Shown here piece after piece: positions 35,518-45,400 of a stretch of 64,000 nucleotides of DNA. The position numbers and the translations under genes were made by a program. Every line of letters begins with the position of its first letter. Position 1 is the first letter of the stretch. Origin of the DNA: Symsagittifera roscoffensis (lineage: Eukaryota > Xenacoelomorpha > Acoela > Convolutidae). The DNA is taken from contig NC_087065.1 in NCBI RefSeq assembly GCF_963678635.1, positions 43,401,430-43,465,429 of the forward strand, read 5' to 3'. Under the pieces are notes generated by a model. That model saw nothing but the letters and a program-made list of their open reading frames with translations, was not told where the DNA came from and made no database searches.

Positions 35518-38500
35518 ATGAAACGCTGTAGCGCTTTTAACGAAGGATTCTCATTCGATCCAAATGATGTTTCAATTCCAGTGAAGAGCAAGAAAAAAAA
35601 GAAAGCGAAGGAGGTGGAGAAAGAATCTGACGAAGAATTAAAGTCATCGCTCTCTACAATTGATCTCCTGATTCAAAATGTGACAAAAGAGAAGAAAGAT
35701 TTCTATAGCAGAGTATTGCAACATACAAAGGAACAAGCGTAAGTGTTGATACTGTTAGATTAGTTGCAAGGTCAAATTGTGGATTGAGGTTTCAACAAGG
35801 TTGTAACACGTTTAAAATGAATTTTGAAAACCTTCAGTTTGCTTGTTGAATAGATGGGCCATCGAAAGCTAGATATGTTTTGAATGAATTTTAAGTGCTG
35901 TGTGAAAATGTTCTCAAGGGTAGCCAGGGTGTGGTAATTTTCAGGAAGAAGGCGGACGTGGTGAAAGCGAAGAACAGTAGTGTGAAGCAGAAGGCGATGA
36001 AGAGAGATGGTAACTTGGAGGACTTTACTGCCATTCCGGCTGTGAAGGATGAAGAGGAGGAGGACTTCCTCAGATTCGACGAGATGCATCTCTCCCGTCC
36101 ACTACTCAAAGGCATCAGTGTGCGTAACCCACTTGCTCTGCTTTCATTGAACACATCCCAGAATTTGAAATGAGTAAATTGTCTTAAAGTATATTGAAAT
36201 TTTTGGTCGGAGTCTTCTTGCCTCTTTTTGCTTACGTTTACGAAGTGCGGCCTTGACCCTTTCTTAAACAGTTATTGAATCTTCTGTTTGCGCCTTTTGT
36301 GCCATTTGCACCGCAACCGGCTACTCTTGTTAATGTAAATCAATTGGTAAATCTGAGTAGAATGTAAGCTATTCCCCATAATTTTATAAATCATGATTTA
36401 ATTGAACGGTTGAAGTTGCTTGCATGATATTTATCCTGATATTTTTAGGCCATGGGTTATGATGTACCTACTCCCATTCAGCAAGCATGTGTTCCAATCG
36501 GCCTACAAGGAAAGGATATTTGTGCCTGCTCATCCACTGGAACGGGAAAGACAGCCGCCTTCATGCTGCCCATTCTGGAGAGACTTCTTTTCAAACCAGC
36601 TAACGGGGTTGCAGTTACGAGAGTACTTGTGCTGTTGCCTACGAGAGAACTCGCGGTGCAAGTGTTCCAGGTTGGAATGCAGAGACGTGAAATCGATTTT
36701 TGACCGCTAGCAAAGATTTTTGACTGCTTCAAGTAAATTGGTCCTTGTAACTCATTTTGAGTCATAATGAATCTTGAATGTATTAAATTTGCATACATTT
36801 TAAGAGTCGATGAACGTAGTTTGTTTAGTTTTTTTTTCAAGAAAAGTCATAAAATTTGTCCAGGCTCTAGTTTACTTTTTCGCGGTTTGAATTTGATTTT
36901 GTGAATTCAGTTCATTTCCCTTGTTAAAAGTAAGGCAAACTCCACTATCGAACAGCGAAAGTGTAAAGGTCCCGAAAAAAGTGATCGACTTCTTGTTTCG
37001 AAAGTGGAATTTAGTTTTCAGATTTCCCTGCGAAATGAAATTTTTACTTTTTGATTCAGTTTTTTCAAATTTAGGTATTTATATCAAGAAATGCCAGTCA
37101 TAATTTTTTTCCCAAAACTAAAAGAGTTTTAGTGCTTTCATTTTTTTCTTTGAAAATTGAGGTTTTTCAAAATTTTTTTCTGTTTACTTCCGTTCATTGA
37201 CTCTTTTGCAACTGTCTGTTGGCTTTGTTTTCTTGCGCTCATTATCATTTTGCATCTGTCAGATAGTTATGCTCAAAAAGTATCAATCATGAATTTTCTG
37301 GAAACTTAAAGAGCTTGAAGGCTATATATTTTGTACCTTTTCTGTTTCCTTGCGTTCAGTGTTTTTTTTGCAACTCTAGGCTGTTTTTTTTTGTTCTGAC
37401 CATTGAATATGGGCAGGAATTTTGTCTTCGATTGTGCTTAGTGTCTTTTTCACGTAAAATTAGGTACAACAAATAGTCATAGGAAATGGTCGAGTTTATT
37501 TTACAACAAAAAAAATCAATGGAATGGGTCGAGTGATGCAACACATTAAAACCTTTTCAGTCAAGATTTAAACTCAAAAATAATAATTTTAGCTAGTGAA
37601 AGACTTAATTTCACTCCAGAAAAACTAGTTTTGGATGCTTTTTTAGCGCTAACTTGGCAATAAAAAGTTTTTTTTTAATTAAATTTGTTCTGCAAAAATA
37701 TGGCAACAAACTTGTTTATTCATTTTTTGACAACAACTTGTCGATAATGTCTTGATCACTTACTGTCTACGTGTTCGATTAGTTTCCTCATCGAGACACG
37801 CACAAAAAAACTGGGAATTTTTTGAATGATTGGTCGAAACATATGCTGCTTGCACAGAAACCGGCTTTCCTTGTTACCCTTGTGATAAGCAAGGGTATTT
37901 CAATTGGGTAATAGGCTTTTTTTCTCGTAAACAACTTTGTTCACAGAATGGTACTTTTAGTAGGAAGGATAATTTGGACCCGAATTGTTGGAATTTATCA
38001 CTTCAGACATGCTCAAATTTAAATGAAACTACCATTTAAGTAGTAATTGAGTAAAGGCTGTTTCATGTAGTAATTAATTTTTCAAAAAAATTTCTCACAT
38101 TTTTTTCGTGTTAGTGTTTCTCCTTCTTGTTCCTGTCGGTTCATTTTCCGTTATTTATAAACGCACATTCTAAAAATCTGTTAGAGTTTTTGTGGCTCAC
38201 TTTGTAAACCATAGGTTTCGTTCCAATTTAAACAGTTTTTACATTAGAACTGAAAGTTCTGTAATTTGTAATTTTACCAAATCTGATTTTGCGTTTTTTT
38301 CTTGTTTTTTTTTTAAATTTTAATAGTTTATTATTTTGGCTTAGTCAACTTATCTTGCGTAATTTTGAGGGCAAAATATATTCATGAAGGATTCTGTGCC
38401 TCAGTATGGATGTCTCGTAAAAATTTGTAAAACCTTATGAAATTTTTTTTGTCAGCAGTTTTGTTTTCGGCTCAACAGGTTTTGACCCAAATTTTTTTTG

Positions 38501-40345
38501 CTTTTGTCGCCAGGTGAATGGTTTCCTATTGTTTTTACGGCTGTTTATGAACTTCATCCGATACAACCATGAAGTTTTCGTAGCTGTAGTTTTTTCAACA
38601 TAATTTACTTAAATTTTTTTTAGATCTGTTGTCTTTTTTGCACTGACTATATTGTATATTGTAGCGCGATGTGTAGCATAATGCGAAGTTTTTCGAGCTT
38701 GTTCAATACTGGTCAATTTTTTTCTTCGAGTCGGTTGCTTTGTGAATCGCAAGTGGCGCGAAGCTCAGCTTCGCCTCTGTGCTCAAAGTTAATGTATATA
38801 TGGAGAAATTGTTCCTTAAAGGCCATTTTGCTTCAGGTTTCAAAAAGCTTGGCAAAATTCTCCAAGATTCAGATAACTCTTGCTACTGGTGGCTTGGATC
38901 TGAAGACACAAGAGGACGCTGTTAGACGGTTCCCTGATGTCCTCATTGCCACTCCTGGTAGACTAATTGACATTTTAGTCAACACGCCTAGCTTTCACCT
39001 GCAAAATATCGAAATTTTGGGTTAGTATGAGTATAATATAAGCAAGAACTCATTAAGTAACTTAGCTGAAGTGATCGTATTCCATGGAAACCATTATTGT
39101 AGTTCAATTTTATGTTGGTTAGACACATTTGAGTTTTGATGAGAATAATCGAGGGATCATTTTGAATATTGCTGATGCCTTTGGATTTTTGCCGTATGCT
39201 GCAAAAAATCATAATTTTGATTTGGAAACATTGTTGTTTCAGTTTTGGACGAAGCTGATCGGATTCTTGACGAGTCCTTTGAGGATCAAATCAAAGAAAT
39301 TGTCAAGGGATGTTCCCGGAGTAGGCAAACCATGTTGTTTTCTGCCACAATGTCAGACCAGGTCAGAGATCTAGCTGTTGTGTCGTTGCGCGACCCGGTC
39401 AAGATTTATGTCGACTCAAGTTTGGGAGTGGCTCAGAACTTGAGACAAGAGTTTGTGAGAATTCGACCTCAGATGGAACCGTACAGAGAAGCAATGCTGG
39501 TGTCACTTTTAGTTCGAAACTTCACTAATCGTATTATTGTTTTTGTGCCAACGAAACAATTGGCGAGACGTATGCATATTGTTTTGGGGCTTTTTGGACT
39601 TTCAGCTGGTGAACTCCATGGAAACATTCCTCAAACTATAAGGCTGGACACGCTAAACAGATTCAAAGATGGTAAGTTTGAAGTGCTGATTGCTACAGAC
39701 GTGGCGGCTAGAGGCTTGGACATCAAGGGAGTGACAACTGTAATCAACTATTCCATGCCAAAGACCTACAAGCAGTATATACACAGGGTGGGAAGAACAG
39801 CCAGAGCTGGGAAAAGTGGAGTTTCACTGACCTTATATGGAGAGCAAGACCGGAAAATTATGAAAGAGGTTCTGAAGTACTCGAGGACAACGTTGAAAAA
39901 TCGAAGCATACCTTCTGAAGTTATCGAGTATTACAAAGGAGTTTTGGATGCTATTGAAGTAGATATTGAAAGTGTCAATTCGCACGAGGACGCAAATGCC
40001 GACATTTACAAATTGGAGGCTAGAATCAAAAAAGCGGAAGCAACTTTGACGCAACATGAGGATCTCTATGGGATGCCAGGAGCCAAAAATAGTGTAAGTT
40101 CGGAGTCCGAACGAACTTGGTTCCAGTCTCACAGAGAACGGATGGAGAAAAAACTGAGTAACAAGCTTGCAGAATATGCCGAGAGTTGTGAAACGTCTGA
40201 AAAGAAAAAGTCTCTGACAAAACAAGAGAAAAAAATTCAATCCAGAAAAGCAGAGGTGGCTCAGGCTAGAGATAAAGAGGAAAAAAAATTAATAAAAAGT
40301 CAGTATCTCGACGCAAAGAGGGCAAAACGAGGAAAGAAAAAGTAG
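35518..40345 (+). CDS. DDX27: DDX27-like nucleolar DEAD-box RNA helicase, 5 exons, 634 aa
   Basis: Exons: 35518-35738, 35945-36119, 36449-36670, 38837-39020 and 39243-40345; all joins keep frame. The start is taken as ATG 35518 after a strong acceptor; ATG 35491 is the alternative. Residues 1-115 are lysine-rich and charged. Then come the Q motif ([11 protein letters not shown]...PTPIQQ, ~120-145), motif I STGTGKT (~161-167), motif Ia PTREL (~196), TPGRLID (~245), motif II DEAD (270-273), motif III SAT (301-303) and motif [12 protein letters not shown] (448-457). The tail is lysine-rich. The [14 protein letters not shown] block and GGLD motif point to DDX27 (yeast Drs1) among DEAD-box families. 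These ATP-dependent helicases act in nucleolar processing of large-subunit pre-rRNA. All core motifs are intact. The protein is shorter than human DDX27 (roughly 770-800 residues), mainly at the N-terminus and C-terminus. Intron 3 is 2.2 kb and repeat-filled. Confidence 0.93.
36290..36336 (+). repeat. family B 3' end fragment in DDX27-like intron 2
   Basis: A solitary 3' terminus with TTGCACCGCAACCGGCTACT and CTTGTT is present without the element body. Confidence 0.5.
36802..37205 (+). mobile_element. family C MITE, copy C2, with both terminal inverted repeats
   Basis: The left end AAGAGTCGATGAACG (36802-36816) and right end CGTTCATTGACTCTT (37191-37205) are reverse complements at 14 of 15 positions. 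The ~404-bp body has no coding capacity. This is the structure of a non-autonomous DNA transposon. A target-site duplication could not be identified with certainty because the flanks are T-rich. A partial second 3' half follows to about 37387. Confidence 0.7.
37393..37874 (+). mobile_element. family B element, copy B9
   Basis: It starts GTTCTGACCATT at 37393. TTGGTCGAAAC at about 37830-37840 is the internal inverted partner, followed by a TGCTGCTTGCACA hairpin and the terminal block ending in CTTGTT. Family E copy E2 starts at the last base of this terminus. Confidence 0.6.
37875..38781 (+). mobile_element. family E element, copy E2
   Basis: The 5' hairpin has arms TACCCTTG and CAAGGGTA (37875-37897). 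ATCGCAAGTGG at 38746-38756 is the near reverse complement of the 5' end. The perfect tail hairpin GCGAAGCTCAGCTTCGC (38758-38774) and CTCTGTG close the element. No clear tRNA-like block was seen in this copy. It lies in DDX27-like intron 3. Confidence 0.65.
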
Positions 40346-40540
40346 TTGTTTTGTGAGTTTTTTAAAATCCTGAATGATTGATTTATCGAGTTTAAATTGA
40401 TGTCTTAATAATTTTTTGATTTAATTCAGATGACTGACTTCACTTTAAAATCAAATTTCAATCTAGAAAGAACTGGAGGAAAAACGGCAAAGAATCCAAT
40501 TTTTGATTAAGATGTACACTCTCAAAGGAATCCAATATTT

Positions 40541-41373
40541 ACACAAGCAATGCTTGTGTTATAGTATGAACTATCTTTTTTTTCCAACCTAAGTCGCAAA
40601 TATTGTTGCGATAAAATGTGTTCATTTTGAAAGTGTTCATTTTCATCAATAACCAACTATTAAATACAGCCAATGCTAAGTATTTTAACACAGACTACTA
40701 TTCTCCCGACTTTCGTAACGAAAATAACGGAATATTTGTGCTCATGGTGGTTTTTTTTCTTCAGACAAATTTCGACTGATCACTAGCCATTTTTGACAGT
40801 ATTTTTTTATATCATTCAAAGGTAACCTAAGCTTTATTTTGGAAAGATATTTCACCTGTGATCATTTATTTGTAAATTTATGGGGGTTTAAAAGTTGTCA
40901 TTTTGGTCAATTTGGGACAATTAACGCGCGAAATATTTAGCGCTATTAACGAGTAAGCGGAGATTTAATCCGTCATAGAAATCGTTCCAAATTGGTTGAA
41001 GGAAGCTTATTTGTCATAATTTATTTGTTGCTAGGAGCGAAAGTACTTGATATGGCGCGTGGGGGGATGATTTTTTCTTAAAAATCTGAAATTATAAAAA
41101 ACTGAAATTTTTTTAGTACATTTAATTTTCTCATGTTATTACTGCTCCATAGACTGCTCTTTAGATTGAGGCATGTTAGTTGGTAAATTTTTCTTCTGGT
41201 AATTTTTTCAAATGGACTGGTACTGCTAATGCGTCATAATTGGCGTGCGTCACTAACGAAATTTTTTAGACTCCAAGTTTTAAATTTTGTAGACTCAAAG
41301 TTTTCAGTTTTTCCAGTAGCGTTATCGGTCATATTTTTGCTTGTGTATGCGAATTGCAACTTTGTGTCTGTGT
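40541..41373 (+). mobile_element. family D Helentron-like element, copy D1 (833 bp)
   Basis: The 5' end is a perfect hairpin ACACAAGCAATGCTTGTGT (40541-40559). GCTTGTGT at 41340-41347 is the exact reverse complement of the first eight bases and lies 26 bases inside the 3' end. The tail 41350-41373 is a decayed form of the shared hairpin. Copy D2 at 45747-46573 matches throughout. The body has no coding capacity. It lies between the DDX27-like and VPS35L genes. Confidence 0.75.
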
Positions 41374-41437
41374 TGATTAAGACGTACACTCCCAAATGAA
41401 GCGATATTCGAAGTAATCCGATAGTAATAACGGTCAT

Positions 41438-42350
41438 TACCGTTGCGATAAGCATGGATATTGCAATCAGTTACTAGACTTTCCCACTTAATAACTTTGA
41501 TCACAGAATGGTCAAAATTTAAAAGTAGTTATTTTAGGGTAAGTTCAGAATGAATTCAATTTTTTTTGCGTCTCCGACAAGCTTGATTGAAAGACAACGA
41601 ATACGCCTGGGACGGTAATAGTCTTGGGTTCAAATCTGACAGGAACTGCTTTTTTTTCAAACGGGAAAAATTCCGTTTCAAAAAAATTGTCGGCTTATTA
41701 TTTCCTGGTTATGTTTTGTCGGCTTAGTTGCCACATCATAAAATTGTTTTTTTTTAGTGTACGCGAGTTACACTAAAGTTGCTTTTAGTGTTTTGACTTT
41801 TGCTGTTTTCAATTTCGTAGCTTTGACTTAGTATGTTTTCTTCAAAGTCTAGCTTAAAACTTTTTCTGCCCAAATGATTTCGTCTTATATTTTATTGGCT
41901 TAGTGACCTTTTTGAGTTGTCTCTACGGAAACATATTGGCTCGCCTCTCGATTGCATAAAATACTAAAAAGGTTAATAGAATTGATAGTTAATTCATATG
42001 TGCGTTTGTGTGCTTTGAGGGTGTGGGGGGACTTGTAACTTCTTATTAATCATATTACTTTTTGCATTTTTTCTGCTTTTTAAAATTTTGTTTCGGCCTT
42101 ATAGAATTCGGCGTATATTATATCGGCTTATGGACCGCATATTGTTTCACTTGAAGAGCTAATAAAGTTTTGGGGGCGAGTAGGACTGAATAACTTTTTA
42201 TAATTCGTAAGTCGTGTTGATTTTTTTTTTCATTTCGAAAGGTTTCTGCTAAGGTATTTTTGGCTTTGTTACCGATTGGTAAATTTATTGCGATGCTAAT
42301 TTCACATTCTCTTGTCTTGGCATGTTTTGTTTCGAAACTAGCTTTATTCA
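41438..42350 (+). mobile_element. family E element, copy E3 (3' end lost)
   Basis: The 5' hairpin is a diverged TACCGTTGC...GCATGGATA. A tRNA-like block at about 41574-41650 has B-box GGGTTCAAATC. Family E body landmarks (TCGGCTTA...GCCACATC, and GCTAAGGTATTTTTGGCTTT) follow. The element breaks off about 130 bases before the VPS35L start codon, so it forms the upstream flank of that gene. Confidence 0.55.
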
Positions 42351-42465
42351 TTTTGTTAGATATAGTTTTTTTTCGACATTTTCGATCTTTTTTTGAAGCT
42401 AAAACTAGGGTGAAGCTAAAACTTTTTACTCAAAAAGAAACAAAAAACTCTTTCCGAAGGCTGGA

Positions 42466-42476
42466 ATATCTTTCAG
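42466..42476 (+). promoter_or_regulatory. 3' splice acceptor 8 nt upstream of the VPS35L ATG
   Basis: ATATCTTTCAG ends eight bases before the ATG at 42485 (TGCCATGG context). It is the third gene in the window with a good acceptor just ahead of the start codon. Confidence 0.5.
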
Positions 42477-42484
42477 ATATTGCC

Positions 42485-45400
42485 ATGGCAGTTGAAACTG
42501 TCGAGAAGCGGAGCGACACTGTCAATGTCAAAAGGGTTGCGTCTGACCCTGTGGTGCCCTCAGTTTGGAAAGCCAAAGACTTCTCAATCGCAGCTGAGCA
42601 GAGAAACTTCCCAGGGTCGGAAGCATGCGAGTTCGATCCTTTGTTAAATATCAAGAAGGTGGACGCCCAAAAGTCACAGGTGATCACAATTTATTCCAAC
42701 ATTTTACTTGTTATCTTTTTTTAGCCGATGTCATAGTTTCTCCCCAGCCGTTCTTTAACAGATTTTTGACTTCAAGTTCTTAGGGCTCGTGAAATTTTTT
42801 TTGAAAAATTCAAATATTAAGCAATTGATTAGTATCAAAAATAGACGACCAAGAGTTTTAAAAAACAAATTAGTTTTAGGGGCCCTTTTCATGACAAATT
42901 GAGATAGTTTTTAAATGCTTCTTCTTAGGTGGTGAGATCGGCAACTACAGCTGCTATGGTACCAAAGATTGTGTCCTCGGAGAAAGACTTCGACGACCCC
43001 CTATCCAAAATGGCCATGGCCCAGGAAGAGAGTGCGTCAAATCTATCGGGCATGTTGAATGATCCTCTTGGTGCTGCTGCTGCTGCTGCTTCTAGCTCGA
43101 AGTCATTCGGAGGTGTTGCTGTGAGTATGTCTGCGGGCAACTCGTTCAGACAACAACTGAGAAGCGGAAGTGCTGTGTCAACTGCGTCGGTTAGTAATTT
43201 ACTTTTTTCTGTTTTCTAGGCTGTCTTTTGTTTTCTTGTTAAGCATAAATGAACGATGTAATTTTCACTTCTAAAGGTTGTGACGATTTTTTCGTTTTTT
43301 TTTTCGGGAAAGTTTTTTCAAGCTCAAATTTGATTTTTCATGGCCGGAGTTTTGATTTTTTTTTTTAGCTCAGTTCATTTTCTTAGTAAAAAGAAAGGCA
43401 AACTCCTCTATCGAACAGCAAAAAAAAAATAAAGGTAGCGAACAACGTAAAACGACATCTAATTTCAAAAGTGGACTTAATTTTCTGAATTCCCAGCGGA
43501 AAAAAGTTCTTGAAATTCAAAGAGCTTCAACGTGATATTTTTTTATCGAAATTGTTAAATTTTCAATTATTTGTTTTCCGTTTCCGGAGTTCTTTCAGAC
43601 TTTTTTATTCTTTTCCAACCATCTGTTGACTGTTCTATTTCAAGATGCTGATTTCTATCACTAAACTCGCTAGATGCAGCTATTATATTCTATTGATGGA
43701 GCGATTTTTTGCAAAAATTAGGTGTTTCTGGACATGAAAAATCGCTAGTTGTCGGAAAAATTGGAAATAAAGCTATATTTAATGAGTAATACTTTCCAAA
43801 AATGATATGATTTATCTTTGATGTGCGACGCCTGCTTCTAAAGTAATATAAAGGAGTGCCTAGTATGCCAAAACTGTTTGTTTAGAGTGTGGAATCTGCG
43901 GCAGAAATTTTTGGTCCTTACGGCGACTCTTTCGTGCCCTGGTCAATCAAAAGAATCGAGATCCTAGAGCAGTTCACGACCACGGAGAAACTGACCATCT
44001 CACTGGACGGAATCCCAAAGACGTCCGTAAAAGGTGGCAGCGCAGTGGAAGAGAAGATAGCTAGGAGGCTGGACCAGTTGGATGAAATGGGTTAGACAAT
44101 AACGCCACTCAAATTTTTGTTCAAATTTAATAGAGAAATAAATGGCTTAGTTGGCAAGCTGGCGAGAATTCTCACACTCCACGAATAGGATTAATTGTGT
44201 TTTACTGATCCCAAAAGTTTTTTCAGATCCTGCATTTTTTGTATTCTAATTGCAATCGTGTATTTTCTGTGAAAATAGAGATTACTTTTTGAGTAGGATA
44301 TCGGAAAAAACTTTTCATGCACAAATGGCATTTTCAGTATTGTTTTTCAAACATGGTTTTTTTGTTTTTATAGCCGAAACAGGGATAACTGGTGGAAAGA
44401 ACTTGAGTCAGAGAGAGTATATAGCTAAGATAGACGAAATGAACAGTGGCTTCATGGGTGCCTGGAACAATGAAGAGAAAGTGAAGGCGTTCAAAATTGT
44501 CATCCAGTGTGTGAAACTCCTAGTAGATACATCAGTGGTAGAATTCTACCCGAGCAAGTTTGTGCTGATAACCGACATTGTGGAGACGTTTGGGAAAGCA
44601 GTCTATAAGCGACTGAAAGAGTTAGTATAACTGAGCTAATTGTAAGCGAAAAAATAATGTTAAGTGGAATTAGCGATATGCAAGTTATGCAAGAGGAACT
44701 TATGAAAGTTGATGTATCCGTTTTAGCAAAGCAGCTTTTCTGTCCGAGGGATTCACTCCTGAAATGGTCCCAGACAGCGTGAAGGAATTAGCTCGGAACT
44801 GGTTCTACAAAATCTACTCGGTCCGCGAAATGCTTCCACGTCTTTACGCCGAGACTGCAGTCTTAAGGTGCTACAGGTTCTTAACCATGGGCGAATACAA
44901 AAGTGCACTGACGCGGATCACTAAAATGATTCGGGGAATCGGAGACCCGCTAGTGGCTGTATACACGAGAGCTTATTTGTGCAGAGCCTGTTTGCAACTC
45001 GCCCCTGAGTATAGAGATTGTCTGATGGAGAATTTCAACGATTTTTTGCTGTGTCTTGATCAAATAAAGACTCCAATTGTGAACAAAATTGCAAAGAACT
45101 GCAGTATAGAAGTGCCGCCATACTACCAGCTGTTTCTGCCAGGTAATATTTTGTTTAATTTAAAGCCCATCACTACACTAGCGGGCTTGCGAGCTAAGTG
45201 TATAAGTACGAACCTTCTTTTTTCTAACCTAACTCGTATGCCTTAAAAGTAATCACTTATTTGGTAGCATTTTGCTATAAACACAATCTGTAGCATTGGA
45301 AATTTCATAACATCTGTTCTCTGCTTTATTTGTAGCTAGTGTTTGTGATTTATTTAGCGTTCGCGGCTGAGTGGTTAATGCGTGAGACTCACAATCTCTA

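Noticed and set aside
42925-43140. Minus-strand alanine-rich frame opposite VPS35L exon 2
   Set aside because: It is antisense to a coding exon with GCT repeats and the plus-strand product matches VPS35L.
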